DNA of 64,000 bases. It comes from Kineococcus terrestris (GTDB lineage Bacteria; Actinomycetota; Actinomycetes; Actinomycetales; Kineococcaceae). Each line of letters opens with the position of its first letter. Position 1 is the first letter of the stretch. The DNA lies in the NCBI RefSeq assembly GCF_041020765.1, contig NZ_JBEUEJ010000003.1; one strand, written 5' to 3'. Made by a program: the position numbers and the translations under genes. The notes under the pieces are model-generated. The model ran no database searches. It was not told the DNA's origin and was given only the letters and a program-made list of their open reading frames with translations. Shown here piece by piece: positions 24,245-32,464 of this stretch.

Positions 24245-24850
24245 TCAGCCCGGCAGCCGGTCCCGCGCGGCGGCCAGCGCCTGCCGCTCCAGGGCGGCGA
24301 GGTCCACGAGCAGGTCCGCGGCTCCGTGCAGGCGGTCGCTGAGGGCGTCCACGCCCGGGGACAGCACCGTCAGCTCCCCGCGCTCGGCCAGGTCGGCGAA
24401 GATCCCGTCGTTGCTGACGACGAGGACCTCCACCGGCCCGGGCACGGCCTCCGCGGCGGCCAGCAGCGCGTGGTCGGCGACGTCGGCGCCGTCGGCCACG
24501 GCCAGCGCGCGGGCGGCGAACTCCGCCAGCCACGGGCGGGCCCGCGCCACCGCCCCCACCTGCCCGGCCAGGGCGACGTGGTCGGCCTGGCGGGCCAGCT
24601 CGACGACCAGCTCCATGCGCGCGCGCAGGCGGCCGCGCTCGGCGCGCAGGTTGTCCAGGTCGACCAGCAGCACCCGCGTCACCCCGCTGCCGGACCACAC
24701 GGGGTACTCGCGCACCAGCGAGCGCAGGGCCGGGCCCAGGACGCTCGGCTCCGGCTCGGGTTCCGGCGCCGGAGCCGGCTCGGCGGGCAGGTCGGCGAGC
24801 CGGACCCACTCGTAGTCGTCCCGCTCACCGCGTCCGCCGCCCAGTCCCAC
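24245..24850 (-). CDS. NYN/PIN-like domain protein
   Basis: Protein of 201 residues resembling the NYN (Nedd4-BP1, YacP) nuclease fold. Acidic residues at the expected places are LLVDLDNLRAERG (strand 1), ADGADVADHALL and LVVSNDGIFADLAERG. A short acidic Pro/Glu linker (PAPAPEPEPEPS) precedes the domain. Nuclease activity on RNA is plausible but unproven. Convergent with the methyltransferase gene, ends 15 bases apart. GTG 24850 has a weak GACGAT hexamer 7 bases before it. Confidence 0.65.
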   Translation of the reverse strand: MGLGGGRGERDDYEWVRLADLPAEPAPAPEPEPEPSVLGPALRSLVREYPVWSGSGVTRVLLVDLDNLRAERGRLRARMELVVELARQADHVALAGQVGAVARARPWLAEFAARALAVADGADVADHALLAAAEAVPGPVEVLVVSNDGIFADLAERGELTVLSPGVDALSDRLHGAADLLVDLAALERQALAAARDRLPG

Positions 24851-24897
24851 GCGGGGATCGTCCCAGCAGCCGGCGCGGGACGCTCAGCGCGGTCGCG

Positions 24898-25194
24898 TCA
24901 GGCGGCGCTGTAGGTCAGGCAGCGGGTCTCGCCGCCCACGTCGCCGACCTCGACGGCCTGCGCGTGGCAGGTCAGGTCCTCGTTGTGGACGCAGTCGGCG
25001 AGCTGGCAGGCGCCCACGTGCCCCTCGGGGGCGGTGCGGTGCTTGGTGGGGATGCCCAGGAACGTCGCGCAGTGGTTCTGCCCGTGGTCGCCGACCGTGA
25101 TGGCCGGGGCGTGGCAGCTCACGTCGGCGTTGAAGGTGCAGCCGCTGACGGAGCACTGGTGGATGGGGGTGAGGTCCAGGTTCACGGTCGCCAT
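24898..25194 (-). CDS. Two-domain DUF1540 cysteine-rich protein
   Basis: Small protein of 98 residues made of two similar DUF1540 units: CSVSGCTFNADVSCHAP ending HCATF, then CQLADCVHNEDLTCHAQ ending RCLTY. Each has four cysteines plus a histidine, likely a metal site. Function unknown; DUF1540 proteins are small and cytosolic. ATG 25194 is used because TACCGT ends 8 bases upstream; the longer GTG form would begin before the promoter. Confidence 0.8.
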   Translation of the reverse strand: MATVNLDLTPIHQCSVSGCTFNADVSCHAPAITVGDHGQNHCATFLGIPTKHRTAPEGHVGACQLADCVHNEDLTCHAQAVEVGDVGGETRCLTYSAA

Positions 25195-25201
25195 GCGTTC
25201 C

Positions 25202-25207
25202 ACGGTA
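25202..25207 (-). promoter_or_regulatory. -10 element TACCGT of the DUF1540 gene
   Basis: Reverse-strand TACCGT ends 8 bases before ATG 25194. A rare ATG-start example of the leaderless pattern. Confidence 0.55.
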
Positions 25208-25303
25208 TGGACGCGGGGCATTCCCCGCCACCGTCCCGGGCATTTCCGGAAAAGGTAGGGAAGGCGCGCCTCACCCTTTCCCGTGAATCAGGTCAGCCTT
25301 TCC

Positions 25304-26446
25304 TCAGCCCGCCCGCAGCGCCCCCGCGACGTGGTCCACGCACGCCAGCAGGGCCCGCACGTCGTCCGGGTCGACGGCCGGGAACAGCCCGAACCGCAGC
25401 TGGTTGCGGCCCAGGCTGCGGTACGGGAAGACGTCCACGACCCCGTGCCGGCGCAGCACCTCCTGCACGGCGCCGGCGTCCACCGAGGCGTCCAGGTCGA
25501 CGGTGGCCACGACCGCCGAGCGCGCGGCCTCCTCGGCCACGAAGGGGGTGGCGTAGTCGCTGGCCTCGGCCCAGGAGTAGACGGCCCCGGCCGACTCCGC
25601 GCAGCGGGCGGTGGCCCAGTCCAGCCCGCCGTTGCCCAGCAGCCAGTCCACCTGCTCGGCCAGCAGCACGAGGGTGGCGATGGCCGGGGTGTTGTACGTC
25701 TGGTCGCGGCGGGAGTTGTCCACCGCGGTGGCCAGGTCCAGCGAGGCGGGCACCCAGCGGCCGCTGCGCGACAGCTCCGCCACCCGCTCCAGCGCCGCCG
25801 GCGACAGCAGCGCCACCCACAGGCCGCCGTCGGCGGCGAACGCCTTCTGCGGGGCGAAGTAGTAGGCGTCGGCCTGCGCGACGTCCACGGGCAGGCCGCC
25901 GGCGCCGGAGGTGGCGTCGACGAGCACGAGCGGGCCGCCGTCGGCGGGACCGGGCCCGTCGGGCCGGCGCACCGGCGCGGCCACGCCCGTGGAGGTCTCG
26001 TTGTGCGGCCAGGCGACGGCGTCGACGCCCTCCGCGACCGCGCCCAGCCGCGGCAGCGTGCCCGGCTCCCCGCGCACCACGACCGGCTCGGCCAGGAACG
26101 GCGCCGCGGCCGCCGCGGCGGCGAACTTGGCGGAGAACTCCCCCAGCACCAGGTGCTGGGAGCGCTCGCGCACCAGGCACAGGGTCGCCACGTCCCAGAA
26201 GGCGGTGCTGCCGCCGTTGCCGAGGACCACCTCGTACCCCTCCGGCAGCGAGAACAGCTGCGCCAGCCCCTCCCGCACCCGGCGCACCAGCGACTTCACG
26301 GGCGCCTGGCGGTGCGAGGTGCCCAGCACCGCGCGGCCGGCGCGCGCCAGGGCGTCGACCTGCTCGGGGCGCACCTTGCTGGGCCCGGAGCCGAAGCGGC
26401 CGTCGGCGGGCAGCAGGTCGGCGGGGATCGTGGTGTCGGCGCTCAC
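25304..26446 (-). CDS. serC: Phosphoserine transaminase
   Basis: PLP enzyme making 3-phosphoserine from 3-phosphohydroxypyruvate in serine synthesis. The 380 residues match the actinobacterial SerC subtype (GRFGSGPSKVRPEQVDALA, LGTSHRQAPVKSLV, LGNGGSTAFWDVAT). Lys201 in FAPQKAFAADGG is the expected PLP lysine. Substrate-binding residues lie in GRNQLRFGLFP. The GTG start follows a CAGGAT hexamer by 8 bases. A somewhat AT-richer gap separates its 3' end from the DUF1540 gene. Confidence 0.96.
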   Translation of the reverse strand: MSADTTIPADLLPADGRFGSGPSKVRPEQVDALARAGRAVLGTSHRQAPVKSLVRRVREGLAQLFSLPEGYEVVLGNGGSTAFWDVATLCLVRERSQHLVLGEFSAKFAAAAAAAPFLAEPVVVRGEPGTLPRLGAVAEGVDAVAWPHNETSTGVAAPVRRPDGPGPADGGPLVLVDATSGAGGLPVDVAQADAYYFAPQKAFAADGGLWVALLSPAALERVAELSRSGRWVPASLDLATAVDNSRRDQTYNTPAIATLVLLAEQVDWLLGNGGLDWATARCAESAGAVYSWAEASDYATPFVAEEAARSAVVATVDLDASVDAGAVQEVLRRHGVVDVFPYRSLGRNQLRFGLFPAVDPDDVRALLACVDHVAGALRAG

Positions 26447-26453
26447 GCGGGCG

Positions 26454-26459
26454 ATCCTG
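26454..26459 (-). promoter_or_regulatory. -10-like CAGGAT of serC
   Basis: Reverse-strand CAGGAT ends 8 bases before GTG 26446; no ribosome binding site seen. Confidence 0.45.
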
Positions 26460-26524
26460 CCGCACCCGCCGCCGGGGGCTCGACGCCCGGACCGCCGCGA
26501 CCGCCCCCGCCGGTCGCGCGGGCC

Positions 26525-26530
26525 TACGCT
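26525..26530 (+). promoter_or_regulatory. -10 element TACGCT, leaderless M23 gene
   Basis: TACGCT ends 8 bases before GTG 26538 and decides the start over in-frame codons lying in the antisense of serC. Confidence 0.55.
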
Positions 26531-26537
26531 GCCGCGC

Positions 26538-27257
26538 GTGGCGGGCCGGGACGCTCCAGCGTGGCCGCCGGAGGACGAGGTGCCGCTGGCGCTGCCGTTC
26601 ACCGGCCCGTGGCGGGTGCGCAACAGCCCGGCCCGGCGGGTGCCCAGCCACGGCACCGACCTGTTCGGCACCCGGTACGCGGTCGACTTCGTGGGCGTGG
26701 ACGCCCGCGGCCGCGACGCCGCGCACCGGGACTGGCGCACGGCGCTGGCCACCGAGCCGCCGCAGCGCTTCGCCGCCTTCGGCCGGCCCGTCCTCGCCCC
26801 CGCGGCGGGTGTCGTCGTCGCGGTGCACGACGGCGAGGTGGACCACGGCGCGCGCCGCTCGCCGCTGACGCTGCTGGCCTACGCGGCGACCCAGGCGGGC
26901 CGGGTGCGCGCCGGGACGGCTGCGGTGGCGGGCAACCACGTCGTGCTGCGCCTGCCGGACGGGCGGGCCCACGTGGTCCTCGTCCACCTGCGCCGCGGGT
27001 CGGTGCGGGTGGTCCCCGGCCAGGAGGTGGTCGCGGGGCAGCAGCTGGGCGAGTGCGGCAACTCCGGCAACTCCACCCAGCCGCACGTGCACCTGCAGGT
27101 GGCCGACGGCCCGGACCCGTGGACGGCGCGCGCCCTGCCGGTGGTGTTCACCGGCTACCGGGAGCGGCTGCGCGGGGCGGAGCGGGTGCGGGTGCGGGGC
27201 GTCCCGGCGGAGGACTCGGTGGTGGAGCCGCTCGCCGCGGGTGACCGGGGCGGCTGA
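26538..27257 (+). CDS. M23-family (LytM-like) peptidase domain protein
   Basis: Protein of 239 residues with a LytM fold. Zinc-site motifs are HGTDLFGTRYAVDF (H and D) and the C-terminal HVHLQV; GNHVVLRL and VLVHLRRGSVRV lie between. No signal peptide or membrane helix is visible, unusual for a cell-wall peptidase, so it may act inside or be inactive. Close to hypothetical actinobacterial M23 proteins. Start fixed by the -10 at 26525-26530. Confidence 0.8.
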   Translation: MAGRDAPAWPPEDEVPLALPFTGPWRVRNSPARRVPSHGTDLFGTRYAVDFVGVDARGRDAAHRDWRTALATEPPQRFAAFGRPVLAPAAGVVVAVHDGEVDHGARRSPLTLLAYAATQAGRVRAGTAAVAGNHVVLRLPDGRAHVVLVHLRRGSVRVVPGQEVVAGQQLGECGNSGNSTQPHVHLQVADGPDPWTARALPVVFTGYRERLRGAERVRVRGVPAEDSVVEPLAAGDRGG

Positions 27258-27266
27258 GCGGCCGGC

Positions 27267-28559
27267 TCAGGCGCGGGCGGGCCAGGGCATGCGCGCGGCC
27301 AGGCGGTGCCCGCCGGCGTGCGGGCCGTGCTCGAGCCGGCCCCCCGCCAGGTCGAGGCGCTCGGCCAGCCCGACCAGCCCCAGCCCGGAGCCGGGCGGCG
27401 CCCCGGCCGGGTCGGCGGGCGCGGGGCCGTCCTGCGCGTCGACGACCTCCACCACCAGCTCCCCGCCCGGCGCGCCCGCGACGGTGACGACGACGCCGTG
27501 GCCGGGGGCGTGCTTGCGGGCGTTCGTCAGCCCCTCCTGCACGGCGCGGTAGGCGGTGCGCCCCTGCAGGGCGGGCGGGACGGCGCCGTCGGGCAGGTCG
27601 GTGCGCAGCTCGACCCGGGTGCCGCCGGCGCGCGCCTCCGCCACCAGGGCGGGCAGGTCGGCCAGCACCGGCTGCGCGCGCCCGGCGGGGGCCACGTCAC
27701 CGGCGCGCAGCACGCCCAGCACGCCGCGCAGGTCCTCCAGCGCCTCGTGGGTGCCCGCCCGCACGACGCCCGCCGCGCGGGCCAGGTCCTCGCGCCCCTC
27801 GCCGGCGGCCACCTCCAGGGCCCCCGCGTGCATGCTGACCAGGGACAGCCGGTGCGCCAGGACGTCGTGCATCTCACGGGCGATGCGGGCGCGCTCGGCG
27901 TCGCGGGCCCGCTCCACGCGCAGCGCGTGCTCGCGCCGCTCGCGCTCGGCCTGCTCGCGCAGCGAGGCGACGAGCTGGTGGCGGGTGCGCGCGTTCGTGC
28001 CCCAGGCCACGACGGGCAGCACGAGCAGCGGCGTCAGGAGCGCCACCGCCCACAGCGGGACGACCGGGTCCGGCCACAGCAGCGCCTGCGCGACGGCGGC
28101 GGCCACGGTGCCCGCGGCGACCGCCGCCACGACCGGCCAGCGGCGGCGCACCGCCACCGAGAACAGCGCCACGACGGCCGCCGCGCCCGCGACGGTCGAC
28201 AGTACCGACAGCGCCGTGAGCCCCGCGGCGACCGCGACGGGCCGGCGGCGGCGGGCCAGCAGGGCCAGGGTCGCGGGCCCCCCGAGCAGCACGTCCAGCG
28301 CGAGGACCGCGTCGCCGCGGGTGCGCGGGCCCAGCTCGGGGTCCAGCTCGACGCCGACGAGGACCAGCCCGGCCACCCAGACCGCCAGCACCAGGCCCAG
28401 GTCGCCCAGCACCCGCAGCGCCCGGCGCGCCCGCCGGGCCCGCCGGGCGGCGCGCTCCGGGCGACCACCGGCACCGTCCGGGGCCGCCGCCGCGCCGGGG
28501 TCCTCCGGCCGCCGGTCCCGCGGGCCGTCGGCCGTCACCTGCTCCAGCGCGCTGCTCAC
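27267..28559 (-). CDS. Orphan sensor histidine kinase (NarL/DesK type)
   Basis: Membrane kinase of 430 residues. The N-terminal 45 residues are Arg/Ala-rich; about six hydrophobic helices span 48-190. The HisKA_3 motif is RIAREMHDVLAHRLSLV with His231. The HATPase region holds YRAVQEGLTNARKHAPGHGV and GLGLVGLAERLDLAGG. No response regulator lies on either side, unlike the kinase at 13076. It is divergent from the DUF1810 gene with only 32 bases between starts. The GTG start is fixed by TAACCT. Confidence 0.9.
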   Translation of the reverse strand: MSSALEQVTADGPRDRRPEDPGAAAAPDGAGGRPERAARRARRARRALRVLGDLGLVLAVWVAGLVLVGVELDPELGPRTRGDAVLALDVLLGGPATLALLARRRRPVAVAAGLTALSVLSTVAGAAAVVALFSVAVRRRWPVVAAVAAGTVAAAVAQALLWPDPVVPLWAVALLTPLLVLPVVAWGTNARTRHQLVASLREQAERERREHALRVERARDAERARIAREMHDVLAHRLSLVSMHAGALEVAAGEGREDLARAAGVVRAGTHEALEDLRGVLGVLRAGDVAPAGRAQPVLADLPALVAEARAGGTRVELRTDLPDGAVPPALQGRTAYRAVQEGLTNARKHAPGHGVVVTVAGAPGGELVVEVVDAQDGPAPADPAGAPPGSGLGLVGLAERLDLAGGRLEHGPHAGGHRLAARMPWPARA

Positions 28560-28565
28560 CGGTGC

Positions 28566-28571
28566 AGGTTA
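28566..28571 (-). promoter_or_regulatory. -10 element TAACCT, leaderless kinase gene
   Basis: Reverse-strand TAACCT ends 7 bases before GTG 28559. It lies 8 bases from the divergent TACCCT at 28580-28585. Confidence 0.6.
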
Positions 28572-28579
28572 GGCGTGAC

Positions 28580-28585
28580 TACCCT
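28580..28585 (+). promoter_or_regulatory. -10 element TACCCT, leaderless DUF1810 gene
   Basis: TACCCT ends 7 bases before GTG 28592. Confidence 0.6.
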
Positions 28586-28591
28586 GCCGGT

Positions 28592-29026
28592 GTGGACGAT
28601 CCCTACGACCTGCAGCGCTTCGTCGACGCGCAGGACGCCGGCGGTCACGAGGCCGCCGTCGCCGAGCTGCGCGCGGGGCGCAAGCGCAGCCACTGGATGT
28701 GGTTCGTGTTCCCGCAGGTGACCGGCCTGGGCCGCTCGGCCACCGCGGTGGAGTTCTCGATCGCCGACCTGGACGAGGCCCGCGCCTACCTGGCGCACCC
28801 CGTCCTGGGGCCGCGGCTGCGCGGGTGCGCCCGGCTCGCGGCGGGCGCGGCCACCGGCGACCCGGAGGAGCTGCTGGGGCCGACGGACGCGCTCAAGCTG
28901 CGCTCGTCGATGACGCTGTTCGCCGCCGCCGACCCGGGCGAGCCGGTGTTCGAGCAGGTGCTGCAGAAGTTCTACGGCGGCCGGCGGGACCCGCTCACCG
29001 AGCGGGCGCTCGCCGACCGCGCCTGA
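28592..29026 (+). CDS. DUF1810 family protein
   Basis: Cytosolic protein of 144 residues matching DUF1810: DPYDLQRFVDAQD at the start, KRSHWMWFVFPQVTGLGRS, ARAYLAHPVLGPRL and LKLRSSMTLFAA. The DUF1810 fold is said to be related to NADAR-type proteins; the biochemical role is unknown. Convergent with the acidic small protein. Confidence 0.85.
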   Translation: MDDPYDLQRFVDAQDAGGHEAAVAELRAGRKRSHWMWFVFPQVTGLGRSATAVEFSIADLDEARAYLAHPVLGPRLRGCARLAAGAATGDPEELLGPTDALKLRSSMTLFAAADPGEPVFEQVLQKFYGGRRDPLTERALADRA

Positions 29027-29056
29027 CGCGGCCGGCGGGCGCTGCCCCGCGGCGGG

Positions 29057-29272
29057 CTACTCGCCGTCGCCGCCCGTGTCGCCGTCGCCCTCACCGGTGA
29101 TGTCGACGTCCGAGGCGTCGGTGCTGTCCGGGTCGTCGGAGGTGGTGTCGGGCGTGGTGTCGTCCGCCGCCTCGGCCTCCTCGGCGAAACCGGTGTCGTT
29201 GCCGTATCCGGGTTCCGTGGGCGCCTCGGCGGCGCGCGCGGTCCCGGGTTCCTGGCCTGGCTGCGTGGTCAC
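29057..29272 (-). CDS. Small acidic protein
   Basis: 71 residues, rich in Asp, Glu, Thr and Gly (EEAEAADDTTPDTTSDDPDS), without hydrophobic segments; probably disordered. AGGAGG about 7 bases before GTG 29272 supports translation. No family recognised. It lies just downstream of the dehydrogenase operon and reads in the same direction. Confidence 0.55.
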   Translation of the reverse strand: MTTQPGQEPGTARAAEAPTEPGYGNDTGFAEEAEAADDTTPDTTSDDPDSTDASDVDITGEGDGDTGGDGE

Positions 29273-29366
29273 GCGGTTCCTCCTCGATCGACGGTCGTGC
29301 AGGTCCCCACCGGACCACCGCGGCGCACCGCCCGCAAGGCGGGGAGCAGCGGGGCGGGCAGCGCGC

Positions 29367-30536
29367 TCACGGGCGGAACACCGCCCGCAGGCACCCGTCC
29401 TCCTTCTCCTTGAAGATGCGGTACCCCTCCACGGCGTCCTCCAGCGGCATCTCGTGCGTGGCCAGGAACGTCGTGTCCAGCTCCCCGGCGGCCACGTGCT
29501 CCAGCAGCCGCGGCACGTACCGCTGCCCGTGCTGCTGCGCCGAGCGCAGCGTCAGCCCCTTGTTGAGCACCAGGCCCATCGGGAAGGAGTCGGTCAGCCC
29601 GTACACGCCGAGCACGGCGACGACACCGCCCTTGCGGCAGGCCATCACTGCCTCGCGCAGCGGGGTGGCGCGGTCGGTCTCCAGCCGCAGCGCCTGCTTG
29701 GCGCGGTCGACGACCTGCTGCACGCCCGTGCCGTGCCCCTCCATGCCGACGGCCTCGATCACCGCGTCGGGCCCGCGCCCGCCCGTGGTGTCGCGCAGCA
29801 CCTCCTGCACGCTGTCGACGGCCGTGTAGTCGATCGTCTCGGCGCCCACGTGCGCGCGGGCCGCCTCCAGCCGCTCGGGCAGCCGGTCCACGACGATCAC
29901 GCGCCCGGCGCCCATGAGGCGGGCGCTGGCCGCGGCCATCAGCCCCACCCCGCCGGCGCCGAAGACCGCGACGGTGTCCCCGGGCGAGATGTCGCAGAAG
30001 TCCGCGCCCATGTACCCGGTGGGCACGGCGTCGGAGCAGAACAGCGCGGCGACGTCGCCGACGCCCTCGGGCACCGGGAAGCAGTTCACGTCGCCGAAGG
30101 GGACGCGCACGTACTCCGCGTGCGAGCCGGCGTACCCGCCGAAGGGGTGCGTGTAGCCGTAGATGCCGCCGCTGGGGTACCCGAGCAGCGGCTGCTGCGC
30201 GGCCGCGTTGGGGTTCGTCGTGTCGCACAGCGACCACATGTCGTGCCGGCAGTAGAAGCACTCGCCGCAGCCGATGAAGGAGGGCACGACGACGCGCTCG
30301 CCGACGCGGGTGCGCTCCACCTCGGGGCCGACCTCGACGACCTCGCCCGTGAACTCGTGGCCGATGACGTCGCCGGAGCGCATCCCCGGCAGGTAGCCGT
30401 CGACGAAGTGCAGGTCGGAACCGCACGTCGTGGTCGCGCGCACCCGCAGCACGACGTCGTGCGGGTTGAGGACGCGGGGGTCGTCGACGGTCTCGACCGA
30501 CAGGTCGTTCACGCCGTTCCAGCACAGGGCTCGCAC
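29367..30536 (-). CDS. Zinc-dependent alcohol / formaldehyde dehydrogenase-like protein
   Basis: Medium-chain dehydrogenase of 389 residues. Catalytic zinc ligands are in TTCGSDLHF and GHEFTG; the structural zinc loop is IGCGECFYCRHDMWSLC. The NAD fold is VAVFGAGGVGLMAAASA with the VVDRLPERL acidic end. The long insertion before the Rossmann part resembles glutathione-independent formaldehyde dehydrogenases. AGGAG precedes GTG 30536. The preceding SRPBCC gene ends 22 bases upstream, so they form an operon. Substrate uncertain. Confidence 0.88.
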   Translation of the reverse strand: MRALCWNGVNDLSVETVDDPRVLNPHDVVLRVRATTTCGSDLHFVDGYLPGMRSGDVIGHEFTGEVVEVGPEVERTRVGERVVVPSFIGCGECFYCRHDMWSLCDTTNPNAAAQQPLLGYPSGGIYGYTHPFGGYAGSHAEYVRVPFGDVNCFPVPEGVGDVAALFCSDAVPTGYMGADFCDISPGDTVAVFGAGGVGLMAAASARLMGAGRVIVVDRLPERLEAARAHVGAETIDYTAVDSVQEVLRDTTGGRGPDAVIEAVGMEGHGTGVQQVVDRAKQALRLETDRATPLREAVMACRKGGVVAVLGVYGLTDSFPMGLVLNKGLTLRSAQQHGQRYVPRLLEHVAAGELDTTFLATHEMPLEDAVEGYRIFKEKEDGCLRAVFRP

Positions 30537-30558
30537 GCCGGTCTCCTGGTTCCCGCGC

Positions 30559-31101
30559 TCAGCGCGACGCGGCGCGGTGCGCCGGCTGGGGGTCGATGGT
30601 CGGGATCTCGCCGGTGACGAGGAGGGCGCGCAGCCGGTACAGCAGCGTGAACGCGGCCGCGCCGGCGGCCAGGTCGCCGACGGGGGCCCGCACGCGCAGG
30701 CGCACCTCGGTGCCCAGGTCGGCCGGGGCGGGCGCGGTGCCCACCTCCAGCAGGACGGTGCCCGCGGACAGGCCCTCGGCGTCCCGGGTCGTGGTGTGCC
30801 GCACCGCGTCCGGCTGCTCCTCGGCGCGGGTGGCGACCTCGCGCCCGCCCAGCGTCCAGACCAGCGCGCCGTCGGCGGCGTCCTGGCGCACCCCGCCGAG
30901 CTCGCCCAGCAGGCGCGAGAGCACGTGCGGGTCGCGGCAGGCGGCCAGCACGTCGCCGGCCGGCCGGCCGATCGTCATCACCTGCTGACCGCTGCTCGCG
31001 CCGTCCGCACCCAGCACCGCACCCGCGGTGCCCGGGAGCACCTTGCCCGCCGCGGCGCGCACCCCGCGCACCGCCGCACCGGCCACCGCACCCACGTCCA
31101 C
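30559..31101 (-). CDS. SRPBCC (START/polyketide-cyclase-like) protein
   Basis: 180 residues. An N-terminal Ala/Gly segment is followed by an SRPBCC fold: VMTIGRPAGDVLAACRDPHV at the start, ALVWTLGGREVAT, TTRDAEGLSAGTVLLEV and the C-terminal helix ending LLYRLRALLVTGEIPTIDPQ. Such proteins bind hydrophobic ligands. Operon with the zinc dehydrogenase. GGAG lies 5 bases before GTG 31101. Confidence 0.8.
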   Translation of the reverse strand: MDVGAVAGAAVRGVRAAAGKVLPGTAGAVLGADGASSGQQVMTIGRPAGDVLAACRDPHVLSRLLGELGGVRQDAADGALVWTLGGREVATRAEEQPDAVRHTTTRDAEGLSAGTVLLEVGTAPAPADLGTEVRLRVRAPVGDLAAGAAAFTLLYRLRALLVTGEIPTIDPQPAHRAASR

Positions 31102-31155
31102 GTCGACTCCGTCCGCCGTCGGTCGTCCTCGCGGCGGACTGCTCCACCGCGGGCG

Positions 31156-31161
31156 ACGCTA
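31156..31161 (-). promoter_or_regulatory. -10 element TAGCGT, SRPBCC-dehydrogenase operon
   Basis: Reverse-strand TAGCGT giving a leader of roughly 50 bases with a Shine-Dalgarno. The same hexamer occurs before marR, cspA and the desaturase gene. Confidence 0.4.
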
Positions 31162-31324
31162 CGACCGGCCGCGCCGCGCGGCACCTCGGCGCCGCCGCCC
31201 CCGACCGGCCCGCGCCGCCGCGGCCGATGAGTCCGGCGGCCCACCCGGGTCCACCGACCACGAGCACCAGCAGCACCTCGCCCCCTCCCCCACCGCACCC
31301 GACCCCGACGGAGACCCGACCACC
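31162..31324. other. Intergenic region before the VOC gene
   Basis: No gene seen. Pro/Ser-rich spurious frames only. GGAG lies about 12 bases before GTG 31325. Confidence 0.4.
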
Positions 31325-31747
31325 GTGGACACCACCGCTCCCGGCCTCGCCGCCCTCACCGTGTTCGTCGAGGACCTCGACGCCGTCGCCGCCTTCCACC
31401 GCGACGTGCTGCAGCTGCCGCAGGTGTTCGCCGACGAGGTGTCCCGCGTGTTCGACCTGGGCGGGACGCTGCTGAACGTGCTCGCGGTCGGGGCGGCCGG
31501 CGAGCTCGTCGCCCCCGCGGCCGCCGCACCCGCGGGCGGGCCGGCGCAGGTCCTGCTCAGCCTGTTCGTCGAGGACGTGGACGCCACCTGCGCGCAGCTG
31601 CGCGCGCGGGGCGCGACACTGCTCAACGGCCCCGTCGACCGTCCCTGGGGCAAGCGCACCGCCGCCTTCGCAGACCCCTCCGGCACCGTGTGGGAGGTCG
31701 CGCAGGACCTGGCGCCCCGCGGCGGCCCGACGGCCGGTCCGGGCTGA
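31325..31747 (+). CDS. VOC (glyoxalase/bleomycin-resistance) family protein
   Basis: 140 residues with the paired beta-alpha-beta-beta-beta units: LAALTVFVEDLDAVAAFHRD and VLLSLFVEDVDATCAQLRAR. FADPSGTVWEVAQDL carries the usual terminal Glu. Likely a metal-dependent lyase or binding protein, substrate unknown. The GTG 31325 start gives the normal domain length; longer upstream frames are low complexity. Confidence 0.8.
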   Translation: MDTTAPGLAALTVFVEDLDAVAAFHRDVLQLPQVFADEVSRVFDLGGTLLNVLAVGAAGELVAPAAAAPAGGPAQVLLSLFVEDVDATCAQLRARGATLLNGPVDRPWGKRTAAFADPSGTVWEVAQDLAPRGGPTAGPG

Positions 31748-31771
31748 GGGACGCCCCGCGGGACGCGCGCC

Positions 31772-31777
31772 TACCCT
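31772..31777 (+). promoter_or_regulatory. -10 element TACCCT, leaderless pdxH
   Basis: TACCCT ends 7 bases before GTG 31784. Confidence 0.6.
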
Positions 31778-31783
31778 GTCGCC

Positions 31784-32464
31784 GTGGAGGATCCAGCGCA
31801 GCGGCGCGTCGACTACGGCGAGCGCGACTTCGACGTCGCCGACCTCGCGCCCACCCCGCTGGAGCAGTTCTCCCGCTGGTACTCGCAGGTGGCCGAGCCG
31901 GGCGCGGCGGTCGGCGAGGTGAACGCCATGACGGTGTCCACGGCCGGGCCGGACGGGGTGTCCTCGCGCACGGTGCTGCTCAAGGGCGTCGACGGGCGGG
32001 GTTTCGTCTTCTACACCAACCAGCGCTCGCGCAAGGCGTCCGCGATCGCCGCCGACCCGCGGGTGGCGCTGCTGTTCTGCTGGCACGGCCCGCACCGGCA
32101 GGTCGCCGTGCGCGGGACGGCGTCGGTGCTGCCGCGCGCGGAGACGGAGGCGTACTTCGCCTCCCGCCCCTACGGCTCGCGGATCGGGGCGTGGGCCAGC
32201 GAGCAGTCGCGGCCGATCGCCTCGGCGCGCGAGCTGCACGAGCGCGAGGCGCAGCTGCGCCGGCGCTGGCCGGACACCGGCTCGGCGGACGACGTGCCGG
32301 CCCCGCCGCACTGGGGCGGCTACCTCGTCGCCGCCCGCGAGGTGGAGTTCTGGCAGGGGCGCACCTCCCGGCTGCACGACCGCCTCGTCCACGTCAGCCT
32401 CGACGGCGGGCCCGCCCGGCTGGACGAGGCCGGCGCCTGGCGCGTCGAGCGGCGCCAGCCGTGA
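31784..32464 (+). CDS. pdxH: Pyridoxamine 5'-phosphate oxidase
   Basis: FMN enzyme oxidising pyridoxine/pyridoxamine 5'-phosphate to PLP; 226 residues. FMN and substrate motifs are SSRTVLLKGVDGRGFVFYTN, QRSRKASAIAADPRVALLF and SRPYGSRIGAWASEQS, and the C-terminal dimerisation part is VEFWQGRTSRLHDRL. Leaderless start. The stop overlaps the next gene (GTGA). Confidence 0.95.
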   Translation: MEDPAQRRVDYGERDFDVADLAPTPLEQFSRWYSQVAEPGAAVGEVNAMTVSTAGPDGVSSRTVLLKGVDGRGFVFYTNQRSRKASAIAADPRVALLFCWHGPHRQVAVRGTASVLPRAETEAYFASRPYGSRIGAWASEQSRPIASARELHEREAQLRRRWPDTGSADDVPAPPHWGGYLVAAREVEFWQGRTSRLHDRLVHVSLDGGPARLDEAGAWRVERRQP

